From contig CAZCOE010000066.1 in the NCBI GenBank assembly GCA_964500525.1, forward strand, positions 1-49,754: a DNA stretch of 49,754 nt. Direction: 5' to 3'. The position numbers and the translations under genes were made by a program. Within the stretch, counting starts at the first letter, position 1, and each line of letters begins with the position of its first letter. Source of the DNA: RGIG7378 sp964500525. Lineage in GTDB: Bacteria > Bacillota > Clostridia > RGIG7378. A model generated the notes under the pieces. That model did not search any database. It saw nothing but the letters and a program-made list of their open reading frames with translations, and was not told where the DNA came from. This document shows positions 24,184 to 31,790 of this stretch, one piece after another.

Positions 24184-25179
24184 TTACCTGATGGAACTGT
24201 CAATTTTGCTGAACACAGGCTCTGTTGTGGCCTCAGAGTCAAACTGCAGGTCGGTGTAGATGTGGTAGTACCTGTCCACTGCGTAGGAAAGGGACGCCTC
24301 TTGGTAGTTCTCTGCCAACAGTTCCGATGGGTCCAGTCTCTCTATGACATAGTATCCGGAATCCAGCTCTGTTACCTGGGAGAGCTCACCCTCCCGGAGA
24401 TTGGCAACAGCCCCAAAGTAATCCTCTGTCATGGCATCCTCTACAAACAGAATGCCCTTTTCTGTCATGGCGGTGTCCCTGTTGTATTCCTTAAGTACAG
24501 CGGCGAAGTTCTCACCGGCCGCCAACTTGTCATAGGCCTGCTGTATTGTCTGCAGGGCTTCATCCCCTGCAGGGACGAAAATGTGCCTGGATGCATAGAA
24601 ATGTCTGGACAGGAAGTCCTCTACCTCCCCCTCCGGAGCCTCAGTAATCAATGGAGAGTCCTTGTCTTCGCACAGAGCGGTATGAACCCTGGCGGTGAGG
24701 TACTTGAGATATAGGAACCTCTGGTGAAGCGCCGCTGTCATGAATTGGCCATCCAGCACCAACTCGTAGTTTCCCTCACGGCAGAATGCCTTATACTCCA
24801 GAAGCTCATTTTCCATATCTGTCTTGTCCTGGTCAGTCAGGGAAATGCCATACATCTCCGCCATAATCTCGGGAACCCAATCCTCCTGAATTGCCTCCAG
24901 AGCCTGGTTGGGAGTCAATTTGCGCTCCTTGACGTAATAGCGAACCTCTGCATATGTGACCCGGTGGGTATATTCTCTGCCTTCCCCGTCGGTGTATGTC
25001 AGGGTTGCCACAGTTGTGTCGTCGTAGCGGCCTGCCTTCACAGGAGAAAAGTCATAGTATGTGAAAAAGGCCCAGATTCCTCCTATGGCCAACAGAACCG
25101 CCAATGCTGAGACGGCGATCTTGAGTCCCTTTGCCCTGCCTGGGGTGCGTATTTTGTTCTTCTCTTTCTTTGGCGCCAT
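24184..25179 (-). CDS. Membrane-anchored PpiC/parvulin-type foldase
   Basis: 331 residues. A short basic cytoplasmic part, one membrane helix (IAVSALAVLLAIGGIWAFF), then a SurA/PrsA-like N domain (YYVKERKLTPNQALEAI) and a parvulin domain (ASRHIFVPAG, AYDKLAAGENFAAVLKEYN, GELSQVTELDSGYYVIERL). It probably assists folding of exported proteins outside the membrane. It lies 15 bases upstream of mreB and may serve wall-synthesis proteins from the same operon; that is inference. Confidence 0.85.
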   Translation of the reverse strand: MAPKKEKNKIRTPGRAKGLKIAVSALAVLLAIGGIWAFFTYYDFSPVKAGRYDDTTVATLTYTDGEGREYTHRVTYAEVRYYVKERKLTPNQALEAIQEDWVPEIMAEMYGISLTDQDKTDMENELLEYKAFCREGNYELVLDGQFMTAALHQRFLYLKYLTARVHTALCEDKDSPLITEAPEGEVEDFLSRHFYASRHIFVPAGDEALQTIQQAYDKLAAGENFAAVLKEYNRDTAMTEKGILFVEDAMTEDYFGAVANLREGELSQVTELDSGYYVIERLDPSELLAENYQEASLSYAVDRYYHIYTDLQFDSEATTEPVFSKIDSSIR

Positions 25180-25202
25180 TTTGTCCTCTGTTTCTCTGTT
25201 CC

Positions 25203-26003
25203 CTATGCCAATATCTTGGCAAGTATCATAGCTGCTGCGTATATAGTCAAAAATCCTGCAAAAACCAGGTCCGCCTTGGTAAACGACAGCTTGTTGTACT
25301 TTGTCCTGCCCTCTCCCCCTCTATAGCACCGGGACTCCATGGCATCTGCCAATTGGTCCGCTCTGGTAAATGCTCCCACTATCATGGGCAGCAATATTGG
25401 GAAGAAGCCCTTGACTCTGGCCACAATGCCCCCTGTGCTGTAGTCTGCTCCCCGGGATGCCTGGGCACGGGTTATTCTGCCGGCCTCCTCCATGAGGGGT
25501 GGAACAAACCGAATGGCAATGGTCATCATCATAGCTATGTCGTGTACCGGCACGTGAATCCTGTTAAGCGGCTTGAACATAGCCTCTATGCCGTCTGTAA
25601 GGCTGATAGGAGTGGTTGTAAAGGTAAGCAATGATACGCCCATAATCAGCAATACCAGACGTATAACCAGCCGGATTGCATTGGCAATTCCTCCGGTGGT
25701 TATGGACAGGAAGCCCATTTCCACCAGAACAGTGCCTTCCTTAACAACAAACAGGTTGATAACGGCGGTAAATGCCGCCACAAAGATGATTCCCCTGAGG
25801 CTGCGCAGGATTATCTTCCATCCCACTCCCGACACCGTGACTGCTGTGAATACCAAAACCGCCGACAGAGCCAGTCCAATAACTCCATCGGACACAAAAA
25901 TCAAAACCATGTACAAAATAGTGGCTATCAGCTTGGTCCTGGGATCCGCCCTGTGGAGAATGGAGTCCCCGGGGATATATTGTCCAATAGTAATTCTATT
26001 CAT
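25203..26003 (-). CDS. ecfT: ECF transporter transmembrane subunit EcfT
   Basis: 266 residues with about six membrane helices. It contains the EcfT coupling motifs with Ala-Arg-Gly-type sequences (RAQASRGADY and ESRCYRGG), which contact the ATPases. N-terminal GQYIPGDSILHRADPRTKL is the typical start. EcfT joins vitamin-binding S components to the ATPase pair. Its start overlaps the ecfA stop by 8 bases. Confidence 0.92.
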   Translation of the reverse strand: MNRITIGQYIPGDSILHRADPRTKLIATILYMVLIFVSDGVIGLALSAVLVFTAVTVSGVGWKIILRSLRGIIFVAAFTAVINLFVVKEGTVLVEMGFLSITTGGIANAIRLVIRLVLLIMGVSLLTFTTTPISLTDGIEAMFKPLNRIHVPVHDIAMMMTIAIRFVPPLMEEAGRITRAQASRGADYSTGGIVARVKGFFPILLPMIVGAFTRADQLADAMESRCYRGGEGRTKYNKLSFTKADLVFAGFLTIYAAAMILAKILA

Positions 26004-26853
26004 GGGCCTCCCCTTGGCTGTATCGGATAATAGCCTCAGTCGCTCCCTCTACGGTATAGGCGCCGGTGTCCAGACCGGGGAGAAACTCAGATAGGTTAAT
26101 GAGCAGCTGTTTTGCAAGAGGCAGCTCCAATCCGGCCTCCTCTAAGTTAGTGGACTGGGAAAAGACTTCTCTTGGTGTACCGTAGGCATGGAGTCTGCCC
26201 TGCCTGAGCACCAATATGTTGTCTGCCAATTCTGCCATGTCCTCAGCGGAATGGGACACGATAATCACAGTAATGCCCCGCTCCCTGTTAAGTGTGCGAA
26301 CCAGGTTGAGGATTTCTCTCCGTCCCTCCGGGTCCAGTCCTGCTGCAGGCTCGTCCATTACCAATATCTCCGGCTCCATAACCAGCACACCTGCAATGGC
26401 TGCCCTGCGCTTCTGACCTCCTGACAGGTCAAAGGGTGAGCGATGGCCCAGAGTCTCCGGGTCCAGTCCCACCAATCTCATGGCGTCTGCAGCCCTTTTC
26501 TCCGCCTCTGCAGCATCTACTCCACGGAGTAAAATGCCGTAGGCAATGTCCTTGAGAACGGTTTCGTCAAATAGTTGGTATTCGGGGTATTGGAAAATCA
26601 TGCCCACATGCTTCCGGACTTCTTTGAGGGTCTTGGTGCTAACCGGCACTCCATTTACTGTACAGTTGCCCTCTGTGGGCAGGAGGAGTCCGTTAAAATG
26701 TTGGGCCAGGGTAGACTTGCCCGAGCCCGTGTGTCCCATGATTGCGGTTATTTTCCCATCCGGAATCTCAAAGGTAAGGTCATACAGGGCCTCCTTTTCA
26801 AAGGGAGTATCCGGCTGGTACGTGTATGATAGATTGTGAACCTTAATGGACAT
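25996..26853 (-). CDS. ecfA2: ECF transporter ATP-binding subunit, EcfA2 type
   Basis: 285 residues. Walker A GHTGSGKST (residues 40-48), Q-loop IFQYPEYQLFDETV, signature LSGGQKRRAAIAG and Walker B ILVMDEPAAGLDP. The pattern PFEKEALYDLTFEI near the N-terminus is typical of EcfA2/CbiO2. It powers vitamin or metal uptake with EcfT and exchangeable S proteins. Normally EcfA1 is encoded just upstream; here the upstream gene is guaB, six bases away, so the partner ATPase must be elsewhere or absent. Confidence 0.9.
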   Translation of the reverse strand: MSIKVHNLSYTYQPDTPFEKEALYDLTFEIPDGKITAIMGHTGSGKSTLAQHFNGLLLPTEGNCTVNGVPVSTKTLKEVRKHVGMIFQYPEYQLFDETVLKDIAYGILLRGVDAAEAEKRAADAMRLVGLDPETLGHRSPFDLSGGQKRRAAIAGVLVMEPEILVMDEPAAGLDPEGRREILNLVRTLNRERGITVIIVSHSAEDMAELADNILVLRQGRLHAYGTPREVFSQSTNLEEAGLELPLAKQLLINLSEFLPGLDTGAYTVEGATEAIIRYSQGEAHE

Positions 26854-26858
26854 GTGTA

Positions 26859-28364
26859 CTACCTGTTGGTAGCCTCTTTGTCCTTGAGAGTAACGTCATG
26901 ATAGCCACCCTCCACAATTGATGTGGCGGATACCAGTGTGAGCTTGGCGTTCTTCTGCAAATCAGGAATATTCAGCACACCGCAGTTGCACATTGTGGAG
27001 CGAACCTTGGACATGGACTTGCCCAGGTTGTCGTGGAGGCTGCCTGCGTAGGGAACATAGGAATCTACGCCCTCCTCAAAGCTGAGCTTCTTGTCGCCGC
27101 CCAGGTCGTATCTCTGCCAGTTGCGGGCACGGTTGCTGCCCTCGCCCCAGTACTCCTTAACGTATGTGCCGTTGACCATAAGCTTAGCTGTGGGGCTCTC
27201 GTCAAATCTGGCGAAATATCTGCCCATCATGATAAAGTCGGCGCCCATGGCCAGGGCCAATGTCATATGGTAGTCATGTACGATACCGCCGTCGGAACAG
27301 ATTGGTACGTAGATGCCTGTCTTCTCAAAATATTCATCTCTGGCAGCCGCAACCTCGATAAGTGCGGAGGCCTGGCCACGGCCAATGCCCTTCTGCTCAC
27401 GGGTAATGCATATGGAGCCGCCGCCGATACCTACCTTAACAAAGTCAGCGCCGCAGGCTACCAGGTATTCAAAACCCTCCTTGTCTACTACGTTGCCTGC
27501 GCCAACCTTAACTGTATTTCCATAGTGCTGGCGAATCCAGTCGATGGTGATTTTCTGCCACTCGGTGAATCCCTCAGAGGAGTCAATGCACAGCACGTCC
27601 ACACCGGCGTCAACCAGTGCGGGTACCCGTTCTGCATAATCTCTGGTGTTGATTCCTGCGCCTACCATGTAGCGCTTGCTGGAATCCAGCAGCTCGTAGG
27701 GGTTATCCTTGTGGTCAGAGTAGTCCTTGCGGAATACCAGGGACACCAGATTTCCCTCCGGGCTCACAATGGGCAGAGAGTTAAGCTTATGGTCCCAGAT
27801 AATGTCGTTAGCTTCCTTTAATGTAGTGCCCTCGGGAGCTGTAACCAGCTTGTCCATGGGGGTCATGAACTCAGAAACCTTCAGGTCCCTTGGCATACGG
27901 CTGACTCTATAATCCCTGCTGGTTACGATTCCGCAGAGTCTGCCATTGGGCTGTCCATCCTCTGTAACTGCTATTGTGGAGTGGCCTGTGCGCTCTGTAA
28001 CTGCCAGAACATCTGCCAGGGTGTCGTCGGGCCTTACGTTGGAATCGCTGCGGACAAAGCCTGCCTTGTAGGATTTGACTCTGGCAACCATGGCTGCCTC
28101 GTTCTCGATTGTCTGGGCTCCGTAGATAAAGGAGATTCCGCCTTCCTTTGCCAGGGCAATGGCCATTTTGTCGTCGGAGACGGACTGCATAATGGCTGAA
28201 ACCACAGGTGTGTTCAGATAAATATCCGACTCCTCACCGGTCTTAAACTTGACCAAAGGCGTCCTGAGTGACACGTTTGCAGGAATGCATTCCTTAGATG
28301 AATAACCGGGAATCAGCAGATATTCGCTGAAGGTACGAGAAGGCTCGCTGAAATAATATGCCAT
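26859..28364 (-). CDS. guaB: IMP dehydrogenase
   Basis: 501 residues. It oxidises IMP to XMP, the committed step to GMP. A pair of CBS domains (about residues 95-210, VRPDDTLADVLAVTERTG and DLKVSEFMTPMDKLV) is inserted in the barrel. The catalytic loop GIGGGSICITREQ carries the active Cys, and DGGIVHDYHMTLALAMGAD is the phosphate-binding end. Start: ATG at 28364 with AGGAGA upstream; 23 extra codons before it lack support. A strong promoter precedes it. It opens the long run leading to ecfA2, mreB and minDE. Confidence 0.95.
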   Translation of the reverse strand: MAYYFSEPSRTFSEYLLIPGYSSKECIPANVSLRTPLVKFKTGEESDIYLNTPVVSAIMQSVSDDKMAIALAKEGGISFIYGAQTIENEAAMVARVKSYKAGFVRSDSNVRPDDTLADVLAVTERTGHSTIAVTEDGQPNGRLCGIVTSRDYRVSRMPRDLKVSEFMTPMDKLVTAPEGTTLKEANDIIWDHKLNSLPIVSPEGNLVSLVFRKDYSDHKDNPYELLDSSKRYMVGAGINTRDYAERVPALVDAGVDVLCIDSSEGFTEWQKITIDWIRQHYGNTVKVGAGNVVDKEGFEYLVACGADFVKVGIGGGSICITREQKGIGRGQASALIEVAAARDEYFEKTGIYVPICSDGGIVHDYHMTLALAMGADFIMMGRYFARFDESPTAKLMVNGTYVKEYWGEGSNRARNWQRYDLGGDKKLSFEEGVDSYVPYAGSLHDNLGKSMSKVRSTMCNCGVLNIPDLQKNAKLTLVSATSIVEGGYHDVTLKDKEATNR

Positions 28365-28424
28365 GGTATAATCTCCTATCTTGAAATGCCCGCAGGCTAT
28401 AATATATAAACTAAATTGCCCCTC

Positions 28425-28453
28425 ATTATACAAATAGTAAAAGCCAGAGTCAA
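28425..28453 (-). promoter_or_regulatory. Strong promoter for guaB and the downstream run
   Basis: Minus-strand -35 TTGACT (28453-28448), 17-base spacer, perfect -10 TATAAT (28430-28425). The 5' leader is about 55 bases. Confidence 0.8.
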
Positions 28454-28463
28454 GGGAAGACGG

Positions 28464-28563
28464 GGCGAAGCGGGGCTTCGCTGCGCTTCGCCAGTGAATA
28501 GTGATTAGTGATGAGTGATGAGTGATGAGTGAATAACTCTGGTCCCCATGCTCCCATGCTCGA
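28464..28563 (+). repeat. Dispersed repeat module, copy 1
   Basis: GC-rich hairpin (CGAAGC...GCTTCG words), then CAGTGAATAGTGATTAGTG and further AGTGATG units, ending CTGGTCCCCATGCTCCCATG CTCGA. This is the reference orientation for the family. Two or three tandem copies of GATGAGT make this one longer than others. Confidence 0.8.
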
Positions 28564-28697
28564 CTATATCAGTGATGAGTGATGAGTTCTGGTGGATTTG
28601 TTCCTTTGGTCAAATTGATTACTGGAACGCGGCGTCAGAAGTTGAAACTTGTCAAGTTTTTTGGACCGACCGAAGAGTGAAAACGATATAACCGCCC

Positions 28698-28832
28698 ATG
28701 GGAGCATAGCTACCGCTTCGGGTTCTTAGGGCATCGCTTCATCTTTCGACCTCTGGAACATAGGGACCAGAACTCTTCACACATCACTCTACACTTTTCA
28801 CTGGGAGGCTTTGCCTCGCCCGTGCTCCGCTT
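28698..28832 (-). repeat. Dispersed repeat module, copy 2 (long form, inverted)
   Basis: Read on the minus strand, this 135-base segment matches 49592-49726 over its whole length: GAGGCAAAGCCTC hairpin, CAGTGAAAAGT, GTGAAGAGTT, CCCTATGTTCCAGAGGTCGA, then GCCCTAA and ACCCGAAGCGGT. It lacks coding potential. Confidence 0.8.
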
Positions 28833-28845
28833 AGTTATTCGAGCA

Positions 28846-28898
28846 ATGGAACGTGGGGACCAGAACTATTCACCATTCACTAATCACTATGCACTGGG
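28846..28898 (-). repeat. Dispersed repeat module, copy 3 (short, inverted)
   Basis: On the minus strand: CAGTGCATAGTGATTAGTG, GGTGAATAGTTCTGGTCCCC, ACGTTCC. It lacks the GC-rich hairpin of the others. Confidence 0.65.
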
Positions 28899-28907
28899 TA
28901 CCAAGGG

Positions 28908-28983
28908 CATGGGAGCATGGCGTCCTCAACTCTTCACACATCACTCTACACTCTTCACTGCGAAGCATCTATGCTTCGCCGGG
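28908..28983 (-). repeat. Dispersed repeat module, copy 4 (inverted)
   Basis: On the minus strand: a perfect 9-bp hairpin GCGAAGCAT-AG-ATGCTTCGC (28960-28979), CAGTGAAGAGTGTAGAGTG, ATGTGTGAAGAGTTGAGG, ACGCCATGCTCCCATG. The GAGGACGCC variant is shared with copy 7 at 49.5 kb. Confidence 0.75.
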
Positions 28984-28998
28984 AGCGGCGCCTTTTCC

Positions 28999-29026
28999 CG
29001 GTACTTTTGGGCGGTCAAAAGTACCG
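28999..29026. repeat. 11-bp perfect inverted repeat
   Basis: CGGTACTTTTG and CAAAAGTACCG with a 6-base centre. It lies about 50 bases past the lipoprotein stop. No U-tract follows on either strand, so a terminator role is doubtful. Confidence 0.6.
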
Positions 29027-29074
29027 ACGACTCTTCACTCTTCACCCTTCACTTGTTGGCTGCTGCCGTCCCAG

Positions 29075-29935
29075 TCAAATCTCTGCCAGGATCCTATCCA
29101 GTACAGCCTGAATATCGGCCTTGTCAGCTGCATCTCCCAGTACGCGCAATTCGTAAAACACATTATCCTCCACCCAATAGGCAGTAGGGTCATAAAAGTC
29201 GCCTTGGTAGTAGCCATTGTTGTTGGACCCATTGGTGGTAACAATCAATACGGAGGTGCCGGATTTTGTAGTTGCTGTGGCCTGTTCGTAGGTGGCATAC
29301 CCATTATAAACGCAGCCCGTGGTATATGTTCCGGCTTTTGCAGCAAGAGTCGCCGTCAGAGTAATCCTTGCATTATCGGTACTGTATCCGGCTGTGGCAC
29401 TTATTTCCCTGGGTTTTCTCTCTTCATTTGCAGCGTTGACTGTGACCTGAATGTGCTTTATAGGCCTATCCGGATCAGCGCTCTCCATTCCAATATGTCC
29501 GGTTTTGTTGAGCCAGCTGAGGGACTCCAGAGGATTATTCACAGTAACGCCTATTCCCTCCTCACATTCGTCCCAGGTGTCGGATTCGAAATATACGATT
29601 CCCCAAATACGACTTGACAGGGTTCTCTCTTCCCAGGTCATACTGTCATATTTGTTCCATTCCTGGGTGAGTATTTCAGTAGGCGTTTGGCCCAAATGGG
29701 ATAGGTCCGTGCCCACCAGTTCTGTTCCCACTCGATAGGAGGATTCCTTATTGTCCGTTTTTTTCTCTATTACTTCCACACGGGAATTGGTCAATTGGCC
29801 ATCGGGAGTCCCGGTTAGATCGGATGTCTTATCCTCTGCACACCCGGCGAAAATCAACGCAAGCACCAGGCAAAGGGCCAATGCGGCTATTGTTCTGATA
29901 GTAGGTTGGGTAGATACTGGGGTCTTTGTCTTCAT
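29075..29935 (-). CDS. Lipoprotein of unknown function
   Basis: 286 residues. Signal peptide (IAALALCLVLALIF) with lipobox FAGC (Cys32), so it is anchored outside the membrane. The mature part is acidic and has no family I recognise; the C-terminal ~100 residues (SGTSVLIVTTNGSNNNGYYQGDF, VFYELRVLGD) read like a small alpha/beta ligand-binding fold. AAGGAG precedes the ATG. It stands alone, flanked by the repeat patch and a long intergenic region, which suggests an accessory gene. Confidence 0.75.
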   Translation of the reverse strand: MKTKTPVSTQPTIRTIAALALCLVLALIFAGCAEDKTSDLTGTPDGQLTNSRVEVIEKKTDNKESSYRVGTELVGTDLSHLGQTPTEILTQEWNKYDSMTWEERTLSSRIWGIVYFESDTWDECEEGIGVTVNNPLESLSWLNKTGHIGMESADPDRPIKHIQVTVNAANEERKPREISATAGYSTDNARITLTATLAAKAGTYTTGCVYNGYATYEQATATTKSGTSVLIVTTNGSNNNGYYQGDFYDPTAYWVEDNVFYELRVLGDAADKADIQAVLDRILAEI

Positions 29936-30157
29936 GGTATTACTCCTTTCCGGCGAGACTCAATCAATTCTGCTTTAGCCATTTGTCTCGCGGCTCGCTG
30001 CCTTGATTCCACAATCTATTCGTATTATTGCCTACTTCGCCTCAAATGGCAATATGCCTTCAAGATACGCACGCAAACTTTTCAAAAAGCGTGTCAAACA
30101 CGACTATTACAAGCTGTATGCCTACGCTTGAGTGGTACCTGGCAATAGCCTTCTTTC

Positions 30158-30210
30158 TTCCGATTTTGGAATCAATACCTTGAATTTTAAATTTTTTTCC
30201 GAATTCGGAA
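30158..30210 (+). promoter_or_regulatory. Pair of TTCCGA palindromes, candidate operators
   Basis: 30197-30210 is the perfect palindrome TTCCGAATTCGGAA; 30158-30171 is TTCCGATTTTGGAA (12 of 14 positions alike). Starts are 39 bases apart, near four helical turns. A half site ATCGGAAT overlaps the region just after the -10. Confidence 0.5.
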
Positions 30211-30235
30211 TTTTTATAGTTATTTTGTGTATCAT

Positions 30236-30245
30236 ATGCTATAAT
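30236..30245 (+). promoter_or_regulatory. Extended -10 promoter for the DUF4143 ATPase
   Basis: TGC precedes a perfect TATAAT at 30240-30245. No consensus -35 is present. The start codon is about 30 bases downstream. Confidence 0.55.
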
Positions 30246-30274
30246 CGGAATACTATTTGATGGAGGTAATCACC

Positions 30275-31495
30275 TTGGTTGAGAGAAAAGAATACCTAGA
30301 TTGTTTGATTCAATGGAAGGATGAGCAGGTCATCAAAGTGGTCACCGGTATCAGGCGGTGCGGTAAATCAACCCTGCTTCTTCAATATCAGGCGTGGCTT
30401 AAGGCAAACGGCATCTCAGATGAGCAGATCGTTTCCATTAATTTTGAAGAGCTGGAATATGAGGAGCTGCAGGACTATCGCAAGCTGTATGCCTACATCA
30501 GGGATCATCTGTGCCAGGGGACAAAGAACTACATTTTCCTGGATGAGATTCAGAAGGTTCCATCCTTTGAGAAGGTGGTAGACAGTCTGTATGTCAAGCC
30601 GGATATGGACATCTATATCACCGGTTCCAATGCCTATATGCTTTCCGGAGATCTTGCGACACTATTGACCGGGCGCTATGTGGAAATAAAAATGCTGCCC
30701 CTGTCCTTCAAGGAATTTCTGAAAATCACCGGTATGGACCCGGATCGGGGTCTTCCGGAATATATGCATGACGGAGGACTTCCATATATTGCCAAAATGG
30801 ATCGAACCCCGGAAAAGGTGGAAACCTACTTAGAGGGTATCTACAATACCGTTATCGTAAAGGACATGGTGGATCGTCAGGCCAGAAAGGAAACCAATTC
30901 GGATAAAAGAAGAATTACGGATATCCTCCTGCTGAAGACCATAGCTAAATACCTAGCCAGTGTGGTGGGAAATCCGGTCTCCATCAAATCAATTGCCGAC
31001 TATCTGACCTCAAACGGAAGAAAAGTCTCGCCTAACACGGTGAGCGATTATGTGGAGGCTCTCACAGAATCATTTATCTTCTATTCTGCAGAGCGTTTTG
31101 ACATTGTGGGTAAGCAGCTCTTGAAATCGAACCGAAAGCTGTATATTGTAGACCTTGGCTTACGAAACCATATCCTGCCCCGCAGTCAATACGATTTGGG
31201 ATTTTCCCTGGAGAACATTGTCTATTTTGAGCTTCTTCGCCGAGGCTATCGTGTTATGATTGGAAAGGTCGGCAATACGGAAGTAGACTTCGTTGCTGAA
31301 AAGCAGGGAATCCATACCTATTTCCAGGTTACAGCTGATATGACTGCGAAGGACACCTTCCACCGGGAGATGAAGCCACTGACAAGAATCCGGGACAACT
31401 ACGAAAAAATCGTTTTGACCGCAGATCGACTCACTGCAGGAGACTACAACGGCATCCGGGTCAAAAACATATCCGACTGGTTGCTGGGGGAATAA
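30275..31495 (+). CDS. AAA ATPase with DUF4143 domain
   Basis: 406 residues. N-terminal P-loop VVTGIRRCGKSTLL with the family-typical start ERKEYLDCLIQWKD, Walker B YIFLDEIQKV and sensor YITGSNAYMLSGDLATLLTGRY. The C-terminal DUF4143 part has a nuclease-like motif region (GKVGNTEVDFVAEK). This large family is common in gut anaerobes and its role is unknown. Start: TTG at 30275, because GGAGG at 30262 lies 8 bases before it; the in-frame ATG at 30260 sits on the ribosome binding site. It stands alone between repeat-bearing regions, with palindromic sites upstream that could make it autoregulated. Confidence 0.85.
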   Translation: MVERKEYLDCLIQWKDEQVIKVVTGIRRCGKSTLLLQYQAWLKANGISDEQIVSINFEELEYEELQDYRKLYAYIRDHLCQGTKNYIFLDEIQKVPSFEKVVDSLYVKPDMDIYITGSNAYMLSGDLATLLTGRYVEIKMLPLSFKEFLKITGMDPDRGLPEYMHDGGLPYIAKMDRTPEKVETYLEGIYNTVIVKDMVDRQARKETNSDKRRITDILLLKTIAKYLASVVGNPVSIKSIADYLTSNGRKVSPNTVSDYVEALTESFIFYSAERFDIVGKQLLKSNRKLYIVDLGLRNHILPRSQYDLGFSLENIVYFELLRRGYRVMIGKVGNTEVDFVAEKQGIHTYFQVTADMTAKDTFHREMKPLTRIRDNYEKIVLTADRLTAGDYNGIRVKNISDWLLGE

Positions 31496-31504
31496 AATCA
31501 CATC

Positions 31505-31535
31505 CCCAGCGTTATACATTCAAAACAACAGCGCC
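31505..31535. repeat. 31-bp direct repeat, left copy
   Basis: Identical to 33143-33173 at 30 of 31 positions. The right copy is the 3' end of the thuA-like gene; this left copy encodes the same last residues (GAVVLNV then stop) on the minus strand but has no gene in front. It marks the left edge of a 1.6-kb islet. Confidence 0.8.
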
Positions 31536-31547
31536 ATTGCGAATCCG

Positions 31548-31600
31548 AGCCTCCCAGTGAAAAGTGAAAAGTTCTGGACCCTACGCTCCCATGGTCGATC
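31548..31600 (+). repeat. Dispersed repeat module, copy 5
   Basis: CCTCCCAGTGAAAAGTGAAA, GTTCTGGACCC, CTCCCATGGTCGA: the family core with a shortened AGTGA tract, just after the left direct repeat. Confidence 0.7.
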
Positions 31601-31666
31601 ATAGGAACGTGGCAACCACTCAGCACTTACTTCAGTACTTTCAGCACTTATTGTACTGAAAACATC

Positions 31667-31775
31667 TTGACAATTTCGCTCTTTAATTTTTGAATATAGT
31701 AACTTATTTGGAGGATACTCGTATCCTTAGAATGCCCCGTCAAGTGTTGGTAGCACTTGGCGGGGTTTATTCTTT
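31667..31775 (+). ncRNA. Candidate small RNA with own promoter and terminator
   Basis: A -35 TTGACA (31667-31672) and weak -10 TTGAAT (31690-31695, 17-base spacer) precede a short hairpin AGGATA-CTCG-TATCCT (31712-31727). Then comes a 12-bp stem (31735-31746 with 31754-31765, one G-T pair, 7-base loop) followed by TTTATTCTTT, a strong intrinsic terminator. No start codon with reading frame fits. The transcript would be about 70 bases. It converges on the zinc-ribbon gene. The terminator alone could instead end transcription from the ATPase gene. Confidence 0.45.
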
Positions 31776-31790
31776 GCTCTGAAATTTGCT

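Larger units (their letters stand above)
28434..29074. other. Repeat-dense intergenic patch between guaB and the lipoprotein gene
   Basis: No credible gene. It contains four modules of a dispersed repeat in both orientations (listed separately), a further partial AGTGATGAGTGATGAGTTCTGG copy at 28571-28591, the guaB promoter and an 11-bp inverted repeat at 28999-29026. The stretch 28592-28690 has no feature I can name. Confidence 0.8.
29936..30274. other. Intergenic region with operator and promoter signals
   Basis: 339 bases between divergent genes. It holds two TTCCGA-type palindromes and an extended -10 promoter for the ATPase gene (listed separately). A 25-codon frame at 30054-30131 is basic and contains YYKLYAYA, matching RKLYAY in the ATPase at DNA level (22 of 24 bases); I do not call it as a gene. 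Confidence 0.6.

Noticed and set aside
28464..28983. CRISPR array
   Set aside because: Short AGTGA words recur, but without constant repeat length, regular spacers or cas genes; modules occur in both orientations.
28999..29026. Terminator after the lipoprotein gene
   Set aside because: The 11-bp inverted repeat is perfect, but no U-tract follows on either strand.
28853..29617. 254-codon open frame on the plus strand
   Set aside because: It runs through non-coding repeat modules and then antisense to the lipoprotein gene; the composition is not protein-like.
30054..30131. 25-codon basic open frame upstream of the ATPase
   Set aside because: No ribosome binding site; part of it resembles ATPase coding DNA, so it may be a remnant.
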